Part shown: in pieces, positions 43,183-54,514 of the stretch | Layout of the letters: each line of letters begins with the position of its first letter | Position numbering within the stretch: position 1 is the first letter of the stretch | Assembly: GCA_029964075.1 (NCBI GenBank) | Contig: CM057148.1 | Coordinates: 28,141,916-28,205,915 of the forward strand | Source of the DNA: Patiria pectinifera | Lineage: Eukaryota > Echinodermata > Asteroidea > Valvatida > Asterinidae | Direction of reading: 5' to 3' | DNA: 64,000 bases | Program-made: the position numbers and the translations under genes | The notes under the pieces: generated by a model | Databases searched by the model: none | What the model was told of the DNA's origin: nothing | Seen by the model: the letters and a program-made list of their open reading frames with translations, nothing else

Positions 43183-46100
43183 ATGGACGGAGCAGTAGCT
43201 TGGATTCTGATGGTATCGGCAACGATAGGTAAGTTAAGATTTGTGTATGAACATCTTACTTAATCCTGCTTAGACCGTCACACTTTGAACTTAATTTACT
43301 AAGACAACTACACTCTAAACAGTCTTCAATATTGTTTTTTGTCATCCTTTTTGTGTCGCCATTTTACGGAAGCTCAATCGTGTTAGGTTAAAAACGTTGA
43401 AGGAAAACGGGAAAAATGTAATGGTAGTAAAAGATAGTGGACTAAATACTCCAGGAGAAAAGCTTCAGAGTAAGGTTGTCCTTACCTCTTCTCGATAGAC
43501 CAGTGGGCCACGGGAAGTTATGTTTGTTTTAATCCTCGATTTAAAGGAAAGGTTTAAAGAGCGGATACTGAATATTATAAAAGGGACTAAGTATGTACTA
43601 GGCCGATTTTAAAAATTTACGGTAACGTGGCTAGAGGCCTGTACAGGGATTATGGTGCGAGCCAAAGGCGAGGGACATTTTTCCGCGACCAGCCCTCCAG
43701 CCGGTTTTAAACGTATTTGTTTAAGAACCGGCCCAGCACATATTCTCTATTTATGAATACCTTTTTTAAATGGTCAAAATAAGTCAACAATTAACACATT
43801 TCAACGAGTTTGTACAACATAAGTACTTAATGTTTGCAACCCCGGTCATGTCTGTGCCTTACGCGAGTAGTGCTAAGATTTGTGCGCGCTTGGCGCGTAC
43901 TGCGCAATTTGGCGCAGAGCACAGCGGTGTTTTACCGGTGGTTTAAAATCAGCCACATGACAGGCTCTCGGCTAATAGGAATGTTTAAACCGTGTCAGAT
44001 ATTTGTGAATGTTTATTTTAACAATAGTTAATGGATGATAAAGGTTTCTATACTTCTCTCAGCTCATACCTTTTCTTTTCTGTATGTACATAAAATATAC
44101 AGCGACAGTGTCGTGCCATCAAATTTGCTACGTCGGATCGGAGTACAACCCTCAAACTGGTACCCCACTCCGTTGGTTCTTACCGTGCAGCGATCCGTGC
44201 GAATGCACCGCTATACGTCTCGGTGGAATGCGCATCCCTGCCTCGTCGTACCGCAAGGGGGAGCCCTACTACCTGGACGAGCTTTTTCTGAGTGAGGATT
44301 CTAACGACATTCAAAACTACTTCAATTGTAGTCCTGCGACAACAGTTCCCACAGATAGGCCTATAACAAGTGCGCGTGGCTGTGATACATTCAAACTTAC
44401 ATCGACTGTGCAGGTAACTTGTGTTGATTGGTACATAGTAAACTGTACATCGGATTAATCGTAACCTGTCAATGACAAATTTCAACGCTCGTCAAAATGT
44501 ATTAACTCATTCATTCATTACAAATTGAAAACGAATCCGAAAAATGCTTGTCAAACGTGTGTCCTGTGTAAATCATTCAATTGCCATTAGAAAACTCTAC
44601 CTGTGTGGTACATATAACTATAAAGTTGTCACGTTCCACTCCATCTTCTTAAAACTTTCGCATTATTCCCAAAATTATTGAGGAGATGCAACAATTAAAA
44701 AAACGCAACCAAAAAAGGTCAAGAGGCAAATTCCATAATTCAACAATGTCTTTATTTTCAGAAGCCATAGGCCTATGTGTCTGCGTCATCGGAAGTCAAG
44801 ATTCCGAGTGAATCTCACAGTTTGATTGCACATCTTTGGACAAATATGATGTTTAGTCACTAGTTAGCAATGTATGCAGACACAAATAGTCGCGATATCC
44901 GTTGCGTTGACAAACGCAACGGTAAAAAGTCGACGCAACGGACATAAAACGGACTTAACCGCGCATTATAGAAGGCTAATTAGAATGTCCTAAATTGCAC
45001 CCTTAGAAGATTGAAATGTGTTTTCGGGTTACATGAAAAGAATAGACTGATCTCTTTATGTTCGGTTTTCCAACCAGTACTGGAGTGTTCGAGCCCAGAG
45101 CCCCTCGGTCTTGAAGACGGTACCATCACAGATGATCGCATCACAGCATCAAGTCAGCAAATCCTGTCTCCAGCCTGGGAGGGACGGCTGAACGATAACG
45201 GTGCATGGCAACCCAAATGGTAGGCATTACAAAATTCACTTGCACCTCAGTACATTCACACAAAAAAAATTCAAGGAAAAGACCCAGGACAACATGCACA
45301 AAAGGTTTTACCGATGCCTATCCAATTGATACAAAGCAATTTTCCCCTAACTCCGCCTTATGATCAAAAGTGTAGACCATTCCGAGAATGCTATCACTGT
45401 AGTCTGGTTCCCTGTCCCCATTGTCCTTCGGACTTCAAATATGATGACAGGTGGCTAGCAGTGCATCTTGAATACCTTAGGAGGCTTTCCCCCTAATGTA
45501 TACAAATTATATGCATGACATGGATAGGTCTGAATCCCGCCTCCTTAAATGCATTCATAATCACTGCTGTAATGTTTGCGCGTAAACAAGCCTATTGCCA
45601 AATTTTAAAACCTATGCAGTTGAAATGCTTGAAAGTTGCCTTCATGGCCACACTGGCGATTTTGCGTACTTTTTGGTATAAAGCCAAGGTTCAGGTTTTT
45701 TTATAACCAAGCTCAAAGCCGAATAGATATTCAAAAATAAACAATCGATGCTGTGTGCGCGCAGAGGTGATCCAGTCAATGGCTTTAAATGGGAGCTAGC
45801 GTCCGGTCCCCATAGTTTCAATGTCGATACAGTTGTTTCAGCTATCGTTCACATAATCTGTCATGGGGATGTTGCTTTGTACAATACCATGAACACTGCT
45901 TAATTTACTTTGAAGAAGGCCTCTATCTGGTGGCGTGCTCGGAATGGTGTAAACAAATTCAGTTGCAAAAAGGGATTCAAAAGGCTTTCTTGAAATGCTT
46001 TTTTGATCACGTTCCAAACTCGTACCCGCCATCAAGCAGTACATTCCCACTAGCTCCTCTCCTGGTACTGGATCAATTGCATGTTCCCAAATCTCGCATT

Positions 46101-47610
46101 TTTATTAGGAACGGTGCCTTTTTTTAAGGTACAGGCAAAAAAGTTGTAATTACCTCCGCCAAGGAGGTTATGTTTCACCGGCGTTAGTTTGTGTGCTTGT
46201 TGGTTTGTGTGTTGGTTGGTTTGTTTTAGGGTTGGTCACTTGTAGAAGTACAAATCGATTAGTTTTTTGAAGTGATCCGGATCTGCGTCTGGATGCAGAA
46301 TTCGTTTTAAGGTTTTTTCACCATCATTTGAAAAACTTTCAACATTTCGCTCTGTGTGGATATACGAGTATTTCTTTTGGGTGTGCTAATGATATGGAGG
46401 GACATTGTTTACACTTGGCGGAAGTTTGTGCTCTCTGAGTGCTTTCTAGTTTTATAATACATGTATTTCTCATGCAACATCTAATATCAAATTATATCGG
46501 ATTACAAAAAAAGAAACGGGAGAATCGTTTTGGAGGAGTAGACGTATTTATTAAAAATGAACGTTAACACGAAATACACTTTGGAAGTAGAATCACAGGT
46601 ACAAAAAAATAAGATATAAATCCAATTCCTGAGGAAGCGAATCAGAATACAGCAAGTTTTTTCAATGTCAGTGCATACTTCTGTCTCGAGTTCGAAAATA
46701 GACCCTGGCATGAGGTTGGATCACGTTTAGTTTTTCTCGCTTCCTCTACTGTACTCACGAATGGGTTAGTTGTGATTTCATTCATCTCTTTCTGCCTTCT
46801 CTTTTTGTACAGGTTTGATGGAAATCCCTGGATTGAGGTGGACCTCCTTGAGAACACAGTGGTGACTGGCGTCATCACACAAGGACACAACGTTTGGTAT
46901 GTGAAGCAGTACGCTGTTGCGTATAAGAAGCAGCCCTCGAATGACCGTGAACACGTCACAAATGGAAATGGAGAAATCGAGGTAAGTAAGTAATTATCCC
47001 CATTTTATGCTTGCGAAATATTGCGAAATCCAGATTTACGATGTTTTACTTCTGCCAAGCTGCCTAATATTGGTCTGTTTTGTTTTAAAAGCTGGTCGTG
47101 GTAATTTGTTTGTCAAAATCATGTATCAATTAAAAAAACACAGAGCAAAGGAAACAAAAAATACAAGGAGGGACGTGATTGAATCAGCTCCGTTAGTTTT
47201 GGAAACACATTATGGCCTTATGGAGTCGGAAAACATCAAAAAGTGAATTGCTATCCTTTTTTTTAGTTTGAAAGTCAAAAAATAGGTCCTATTAAAACAG
47301 TAAAAATAATTCAAACATTTGTAATTCAAAACTATGCCATTTGCTCTCTCAACACCCGCTTTGTTGTTCATAAGTATGATCAAATTTTGCAAAATTACTC
47401 GATACTTGAATGAAAAATTTCAGGTCAAGCTTAAATGGTGGAATTTATTGTTTATCATATCAGGTATTCACCGGTAACACTGATGACCACACCCCGGTTA
47501 CTAACCTGTTTGATGAGAGTGTGGTGGCGACGGTAGTGCGCATTGAGCCGATTAAATGGTTTCTTTTTGCTGCTTTGCGAGTGGAGTTGATTGGATGTCG
47601 CCGTGATTAA
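43183..47610 (+). CDS. Gene D: secreted Cys-module and discoidin protein
   Basis: Exons: 1 43183-43228, 2 44103-44413, 3 45086 (or 45078)-45219, 4 46813-46981, 5 47464-47610 (TAA). Exon 1 gives [15 protein letters not shown], a signal peptide. Exon 2 has the Cys module (TVSCHQICYVGSEYNPQ, RWFLPCSDPCEC, RLGGMRIPASSY) but almost no mucin tail; instead it ends RGCDTFKLTSTVQ. That donor is in phase 0, while the acceptor equivalent to gene C (45078) is phase 1. The AG eight bases downstream (exon from 45086) restores the frame and gives 807 nt or 268 residues. Exons 3-5 form a discoidin domain: CSSPEPLGLEDGTITDDRITASS, PWIEVDLLENTVVTGVITQG, VVATVVRIEPIKW...VELIGC. If exon 2 were read through, the frame would end at a stop at about 44456 without a discoidin domain. 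Confidence 0.75.
43229..44102. other. Intron 1 of gene D
   Basis: Non-coding, with nothing recognised. It ends with a T/C-rich tract and ATATACAG acceptor. Confidence 0.5.
44414..45085. other. Intron 2 of gene D
   Basis: Non-coding. The last 100 bp resemble intron 2 of gene C, supporting C/D as sister copies. Two candidate acceptors occur 8 bp apart. Confidence 0.5.
45220..46812. other. Intron 3 of gene D
   Basis: Non-coding except for the dispersed repeat at 46141-46455. The ORFs have no domain. Confidence 0.5.
46141..46455 (+). mobile_element. Short non-autonomous repeat with ACCTCCGCCAAG termini
   Basis: It starts TTACCTCCGCCAAGGAGGTT and ends CTTGGCGGAAGTTTGTGC, giving inverted ends (ACCTCCGCCAAG / CTTGGCGGAAGT). 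It contains GTTTGT-type simple repeats. I recognise this as a family scattered through many marine invertebrate genomes, but cannot name it. It has no coding capacity. Confidence 0.5.
46982..47463. other. Intron 4 of gene D
   Basis: AT-rich; nothing recognised. Confidence 0.5.
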
Positions 47611-47736
47611 TTCGACTTTGGAATTGAATATGATTCTCACTGTGGTGAATATATTTATGTATGGATAAGAAAAGGCTAAACGATGATTTTGAGGTTGCCA
47701 AAACCTCAAAATCGATCGTTCGGTATAGCGATTTTG

Positions 47737-47915
47737 AACCGCCGGTAATTAAAATGGCGTCTTTCCGTTTACATAGCGCCCTCTTGTGCCCTACTTGAAG
47801 TGTGCCCTCTTTTGAATGGATTTGTTAAGTGTTAATTATTTCCACCTTTTGAAGTTTCGATGTGCAAAAATATTTCTTAAAATGTGCTTTTTAATTTTAT
47901 TTTAAGAAGTAAATT
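47737..47915 (+). repeat. Direct repeat, copy 1
   Basis: 'aaccgccggtaattaaaatgg...' to 'aatgtgctttttaattttat' recurs at 48577-48745 with about 10% change. The two copies bracket an ~840-bp period that contains a MITE. Confidence 0.75.
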
Positions 47916-48071
47916 GTTGTAAAGGTAATATATAAAAAAGTTGTTTATTTATAAGGCTTTATTTATGAAATTGTGGTTGTAAAGTGTGTTAAGTAAATTT
48001 ATGAATAGAGAAAATATTTTACAAACCGTCGATTAAAAGGACCCATATCATCGAACATTTAATGCAATCCC

Positions 48072-48525
48072 AACCTCGTCCCCAGTGCGTTCTTTATTTT
48101 CAACCGCGTTTCCAATAGCTATAGTAAGCCCTGGATAACAAACATTTTTCCTATATCCTGATTCGATGCTGCAATCGGCTAGTAATAGATTTATACCGTG
48201 TACTTGGTGTTGTTATTTTCAACGTGCAGAACGTGTTTTCACAATCTTTGTAATTAAAAACGTCCACGCCTTCTCAAAAAAATATTCCTTTTCTTTCCAA
48301 TTTGCTCATATTAATGTTTTCGTAGCTCACGGCGCGAATTGGTTCTGTTTTTACCCAAGACACCGCATGCAAAAGCAAACGTTAATGTAACGCACAGGCA
48401 GGCACCAGACTATTACTCATTTGCATACGTGTTCAAAAATCTTGCACATGCAAATGATCCAATACCAGGGTGAGAGAGCAGGTAGTGGTGGGCGCGTACT
48501 GCTCGACACCCTGGGGACGAGGTTG
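48072..48525. mobile_element. MITE with 15-bp terminal inverted repeats
   Basis: It begins CAACCTCGTCCCCAG and ends CTGGGGACGAGGTTG, perfect inverted ends, about 454 bp apart. Flanks ATGCAATCC and ATGTAATCC are a likely target-site duplication of 8-9 bp with one change. No transposase is encoded. Confidence 0.7.
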
Positions 48526-48576
48526 ATGTAATCCTTTAACAACATTTTCAATAGTCACATTGCTACGTTTCATGAA

Positions 48577-48745
48577 ACCGCCGGTAATTAAAATGGTGTC
48601 TCTCCGTTTACGTAGCGACCCTTCTGTGCCCTACTTGAAGGCGCCCTCTTTTGAATGGATTTTTTAGTGTTTAATTATTTCCACCTTTAGCCGTTTCAAT
48701 GTGCAAACAATGTCTTTTAAAATGTACTTTTTAATTTTGACAAGA
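48577..48745 (+). repeat. Direct repeat, copy 2
   Basis: Partner of 47737-47915. Confidence 0.75.
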
Positions 48746-49959
48746 TAAACCTTACGCTTGCACCATTTAAACAAGTATATGTTTGTGAGTTTGAGAGGCT
48801 CTGAAAGGAAGCGGGGAAATTCAACGTTTTAAATCTCATTTTTAATGTTTCAACAACTGCACTTCAAAGGGAAGTATAGTAGTGTTTATATATTTGCACG
48901 AAATAAGTAACGGTGTAAAACTCATATCATGGACCTTCATGTTAGCATATGAAAAAATGGTTTAATAATTATGTGATTAATGCCAGGGTTACGCAAACTA
49001 CATGTATATAGAATTTTATAAATGTGCTGATATAAGGCATACAATTGGATTCCGGTCTAGTGTAGGTCCTGGCTTTTATGTTACATCTTTTAGAATATTT
49101 GCATTTACATTTTCTTCAATTTTTGAGCCGAAACAGAATGGCGTTTTTTGAAATATAGTTGTCACATTCAATTTATTTGCCTCAATGTACGACCCATTAT
49201 AATGCCTTGAAGAACCGACAAGAAGATAAACTGTTGTGAGTTTTCGATGGTTTTAGATGAAAATTCAGAATATCGTCTTAATTGTACAGTTTCTTCTTTT
49301 AAGTACCTTATTTGCGAGATCTCTTGATGCAATTCGATGTAGTTCGATGTTAACCTGTCTGCTGTAGCCTTAGTGGAGTGAATAAACAAATAGATATGGA
49401 GTACCTTACTGTGATACCTTGATGTCAAAGCACATTTTGAATTTTCAGTTTGAATAAGTCTTAGACTTATTCCCTCTCCCGTATAAACACTGTCAAGGGC
49501 AATTATTGAGAGTCTGGCTAGAATGAAGACTGCTCACATTCCTAAGTTTTGTATTGTCCCAGCCACGTGGTACCCATACCCCAGGTCATCTATCACTAGA
49601 TTCTAGTATGGACCACGGTACATCCGCCAGAGGGGTGTCAGTCTTGTGATCCTACTGGAGGGGTTGAAAATTGGCAGGAAAACCTAGTGTGCTTGTGCAC
49701 ATTTACAAAGGCTTGTGTACAAATGCACTGTTCACATAGGGATTGCCCCGATCACCCCTGTGACCAAAATGGAACTGTCAAATGGCATTGACGGGTATAA
49801 GTCTGTGGTTTTAATGGCTGTTTGGGGCCTGAGGGATACCAGGGGTTAACCAGGGGTTAATCAGGGGTGAATGGTCTGGTTGTGAGGACCGGGTGGCTCA
49901 AATTACATGTTGTCATGGATTGATTCCCTCCAGGCTCCTGATATTGTACATTAAAGGTG
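48746..49959. other. Intergenic DNA upstream of the gene E remnant
   Basis: No gene or clear repeat recognised. The short open frames have no motif. Confidence 0.4.
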
Positions 49960-50150
49960 CACGCTCCGGCGAAGGTTTTAAGCGAATGGTAACTCGCTGC
50001 CGACCGTTTTCTAAAGATGCAATGTTTGTAGCGTTTACTGAGGTTTCCGTATTCGAGACCAACCTTGGGGCCGGATTCTGTGTTTAATACTAAAAGAAGC
50101 TTTACTTTAATTTGCGCGCAGAGCCACCTTGTTTCATATCGATTTCTCAC
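49960..50150 (+). repeat. Promoter-proximal repeat, copy upstream of gene E
   Basis: Diverged copy of the units upstream of gene C: 'ccgttttctaaagatg.aatgttt', 'gtttactgaggtttcc', 'tttcatatcgatttct'. Confidence 0.7.
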
Positions 50151-50358
50151 AATTTATAAGCGGGGGTGTATTGTTCAATTATTTCAAGACAACAAACGTC
50201 GGTGAAGGGCAAAATTTGAACAATTCTTTTGTTCAAGCGAAAACTGCACAATCAGCAGAGAGTTGATGCGTGTCCCGCTTCTAGCATAAGCTGCGCCAAT
50301 GGTATTGATTTGATCGAATGACAATGTATCCACCTTCTATTTAAACTAGGCCTCGGGA

Positions 50359-50474
50359 TGACGTCATCCTCTTTTGTGGTTTGCGTAGCTGCCGAAGCGA
50401 ATTGGTGCGATTTGTGTGTTCGATGCAACTACATGTATATACAAGTACTATTCTGATGGCATCAGCAATCGCAG
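50359..50474 (+). pseudogene. Gene E: relic promoter and truncated signal exon
   Basis: TGACGTCA at 50359-50366 is followed by sequence matching the gene C promoter (CATCCT, TTTGTGGTTTGC, TAGCTGCCGAA). The signal exon keeps only its 3' part, ATTCTGATGGCATCAGCAAT then CGCAG|GTAGGC. The conserved ATGGACGGAGCAGTAGCTTGG is replaced by unrelated sequence. The new upstream ATG (at about 50433) meets a stop before the donor; an in-frame ATG remains at 50456 but would leave six codons. No exon 2-5 is found in the next 13 kb, so this is a dead or partial copy. Confidence 0.65.
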
Positions 50475-51480
50475 GTAGGCTACAATTTGCACTGATCGAA
50501 TCCGCTGGTACTTCGTAGGCAATAAAGCTAAGTTTATAGTGACAACAGTTTCTGGATTACCTTTGTTTGATACATAAATACGCAGACAATTTTATGAGTG
50601 GATTTCAGCCGGCCAAATAAATTCCAGATTTCTTGGACCAGTCTGCAAGTCTTCATAGCCGCACGACAAGGTCGATGGTTTCACCTTTTCATCAGATCCC
50701 CAACAGTAAAAGTTGCACAGCGCCCTTTTTTGGTGATGGCTCTCCCTCCCTAAATTACATGAGTGTCTGTGATTTTTCTGCATTTATGATATTAAAAACT
50801 AATGATATACAGAAGAAAATTATTGCCTCTTTGGCCATTTTTCAAATTTCTTTCAGAATCTGTTCTGTGAAAAGGATTTTAAAAATCACTTTTTCGTTTC
50901 CCTACAAATTAACTTTGGCTGTACCTTGCATTTTGCCAGCTGGAACCCTGACCATGCAATATGGTCCGTGTTAGTCATCTTCACTTCATGACTAATATGG
51001 GTCATTCTAGAGATTGAGGGTCCAAAGTGTGACACCATTCCTGTGCCTGTGACCTCTGACCTTTGTAATGTTCCATTCAAGTATCATTACAAATAATGTC
51101 CAAACCAACATACATGTCAGGTGTAACACGGACAGGAAAAGAAATGTTCTTTTCTTTAATTTATTGAATTCCCCATATGCATGTATTGATGAATGGGATT
51201 CAATTTGTTTTTTCTTTTAAACTTTTCAATGGACCATCCGCCGAGAAAATGTTTCCTTTTTTATTTTCAAAGAAAACAAAGATGCCAGCTCCTCACAGCT
51301 GCTATAATGAGCGCCATTACTGTTTTTTCTTACATAATTATTGTCCAGCAGGCCATATAATGCCACATTGAATGTAGTGCTACCTAATTGTGTGATGTGT
51401 CCAAAATTATGCTTATTGAACAGCGCCCCCAATAGTCAGATGGTGTTCAGCCCTCAACTAACACCCCCATGTACAAATGT
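50475..51480. other. Intergenic DNA after gene E
   Basis: No exon of the discoidin family and no other gene recognised. Confidence 0.4.
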
Positions 51481-51483
51481 CCT

Positions 51484-51658
51484 GGTCTCAGAGTTGGAGG
51501 TCTGGACTAATGTTGTGCATCGGGTCGGGCTGAGCAGGCCAATCCGACCTGAAACATTATAGGTCAAAACAGAATCTGAACCGAAACCTAGCTGAACTAA
51601 AAGCCGACCTGACCCGATCCGATGCACAACATTAGTCCAGACCTCCAACTTTGAGACC
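51484..51658. mobile_element. Foldback MITE with ~45-bp inverted arms
   Basis: The left arm GGTCTCAGAGTTGGAGGTCT... (51484-51530) is matched by its reverse complement at 51611-51658 with very few changes. Another copy of the arm end (TTTGCACAACATTAGTCTGG) is near 51743, so a second or nested element may be present. Poly-G and poly-C tracts near 51817 and 52000 follow. Confidence 0.7.
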
Positions 51659-51659
51659 A

Positions 51660-52615
51660 TTTAAGTCACGACAAAAATAGGGGGAAAAAACGACCCCAAC
51701 TGACCAAAGTCAGTTTTGGTTTGGGTCAGTTTGGGGTCACGTTTGCACAACATTAGTCTGGACTACATCACTGCATCAGGGGCGGAGCTAGCTTGCAGGA
51801 AACACATGGAGATTGGGGGGGGGGGGTTCGTGATATTTATGCCCCTGCAATAGGGGGTCTAGGGGCATGCCTCTTCCTGATTCCAAAGCAATTTGAGAAT
51901 AACTTTAGGAAGTTTTGGTCAAATTCTGTTATTCTTGGCCCTATTTTACTAGTACCATAACATTTTCAGTGACCGAATGGGGGCTAAGGAGGAGTTTTGC
52001 CCCCCCCCCCACCCCTGCCCAATTACATCCACTACTGTGCATCATCCCCTGATTACATTCCTCAATAACTGACTTAAGTTGTACTTACATGAGATTGTTT
52101 ATCTGCAGTAGATTGACAAAGATGGCTGGTAGTAGGCTGGCTGTATCTGCCTTTCTCCCTGGCTGGGTGAGTCAGGACTGTTGAGAGGTTGCCATCATCT
52201 AGAATGCCATGAAGGTTCTGATGTCTCTCATGGAAATCTCTTCAGAAATCCACTGTCTAAACCCAGCTGAATAGGTTATCATTCTCAATATGAATTACTC
52301 TCAACTCCGAAGTAGGCGATGTTCCCAAAGTGTGGACAGAAAGCGCACTGTCAAATAAAAGTCGACATGTTTCAAGTGTTTCATTATGCAGGGTTTTATT
52401 TAGATCACATGATGCATTCTTATTACATTTCCCAATGTCACTGTTCTGGGCATTCAGGCAGCTTGGGTTCCTACACTCTGCCTTGACTTGTCTCATGTTG
52501 AACTTGAATACAGAAAATACAGGCAAACTCTTGAAACACTGGAAACACAGACTATCAAAAAACAGAATGTGACATACGTGGCATTTCTGCAGCTCTTTAT
52601 CAAGGGTAGCATCTC
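51660..52615. other. Intergenic region
   Basis: Holds another low-complexity G-rich/C-rich repeat (about 51778-52015, with GGGGCGGAGCTAGC). The minus-strand 130-residue ORF at 52257-52649 has no recognised domain and seems fortuitous. Confidence 0.4.
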
Positions 52616-52616
52616 T

Positions 52617-54514
52617 GGGTATGGACTCCTTGCACAAGTACCCCCTCAACGGTTACAAAGGGAGAGTTGGGGGGACCGCTTGAACGCATTGCCAACAGCG
52701 CCTGGCACTCATGTGAAGATGTTACAGGTTGGATAAGATTCAGAGTAAAATAAGTCATGCGTACTTTGCGCAGTCCACACATGAACCAGTACGTGTATGC
52801 AGTATATCCCTCCCACTGGGGCTCTCAAAAGTGCTGCAAAGATCTTGAGAAAATGAGGCATCAAATCAAATCATATGCAATGATCACTGTCAAGCAAAGT
52901 CACTTACATGTACTGGCTGACAGTCAGGCATTGACTGGCTTGTTCATCGGGCTATAGTTCCAGACCACTCAGTTGGGTTTCACATTCAGTTGGCTTGCAG
53001 GACTGCACTGCCTGGCCAACTGACTGACAGACTGACAGACAGGTAGTCATTAATGGTCAGAAGACCTGAAAGTCTGATGTTGCTTAACTCACATCTATTC
53101 AATTCTGAAAAACAAAAATTAACCCCACAACATTATCATTGGCAGTTTGGAACTTTATAGTTTGGAAATGATGATTTGGCTGGTACTTTCGCACATTGCT
53201 GGCTGTGACTTAGCCTGTACATGTACATGTAAGCCATGGACCATTTGCACAGTTCTGATTGTTTCTCTGTTATATGGCTGGAGTTACATACAGCCTTCTT
53301 GACAGAAATCAACATAAATGGGTATTTTGAGATGGAATAGAAATTATCTGATTTTCAGCCTCACTTCTGCTAAGAACTGCTTGTTCATCTGACCTCAAAT
53401 TTCCAACCAATTAAAATATAAAAATGTTGGGTTGTCTGGCCTGTGAAATCTGAATCACACTGAATTTACATCCGAGATAAAATTATATTACGCAAAATTG
53501 TCACTGCTTGACAGTAAAATTGTCAAGGAATTAACTTGGGTTTGTTGACCTACCGAAGTACAGACAGCAAAACAATTATCACATGACACAGGATCGCAAT
53601 GAGAATGAAAGACTAGGCTTATCAAGTCAAGGGACAAAATTATAATTTACAACCTATTGAAAATATTGCCAATTGATGACTACTGCAAAAATCTGACCTC
53701 AACTTCTGTTTAATCAATGGTGCATATATCTATTGAGTCAATTCTAACATAGGCATCTGTGACTCCAGCCTTGAACGTGAACTAGGGATACCTAGTGATG
53801 TTTACTCTGCCTCAGTCAGGCGGAAATCACTAGAGCAGGAAACAAACTCACTTTTTTCAACCTAGATTTGCACTGTCAAGGAGTGATTAAAATCAAAGGT
53901 GTTGTGTGTTAAGTTTGTTCCCCAGAATTTACTCTTTCATATGATACCAAAATCAAGACTGCACGTTCCACAATAAGAAAGTTATTATGTCTGTTCTTTT
54001 ATCTGATCCCTTTTATCAAACTGCAAGCCATTTCACCACATGACCAAAGACACTCCATACCTCAAATTGTGTATCCATACTCTGATGCAGTTTATTACAT
54101 TTTTGTTATGGAAATGCTTTGAATAAACCACAAAGGATTGAAAAACACTCTTTCATTTGGTTGATGTATGCACGGGTGCGACAAACATACCAACAATATA
54201 TGCCAGCTTGGTGAAAAGCACATGTGAAAGCAGAATACTGTATTGAAGGTACCTAGTGTGTTATTTCCTCGTGACCTCGTCCACTGCTATTGCATATATG
54301 CTAAGGAAGGGCGACATCAGATTGAAAAACTTGACTTGGAGTTGGAGGATTTTTTTAGGAATTAAATTTGAAGGAACATCTGCAGTTGTGAGGTGAGCTG
54401 ATTAATTGATATTTATTGAATTTGTTGCCTCAAGACCAGAGGAATTACAATTTGCTAAAGACTGCTGATTGTGCAGTATTTGTTTCTACAAAAGTCTGCA
54501 AAGTAACAAGATAA
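52617..54514 (+). repeat. 1.9-kb segmental duplication, copy 1
   Basis: Colinear with 55167-57092. Shared blocks are GGTATGGACTCCTTGCACAA, CAACAGCGCCTGGCACTCAT, GCGTACTTTGCGCAGTCCAC, 'ggctgtgacttagcctgtacatgtacatgt', 'gtcaaggagtgattaaaatcaaaggtg' and 'caagaccagaggaa'. Non-coding as far as I can see. Confidence 0.85.

Noticed and set aside
52257-52649. 130-residue minus-strand ORF with several Cys
   Set aside because: No domain, no splice context, and part of it lies in the duplicated non-coding block, where the second copy does not keep the frame.
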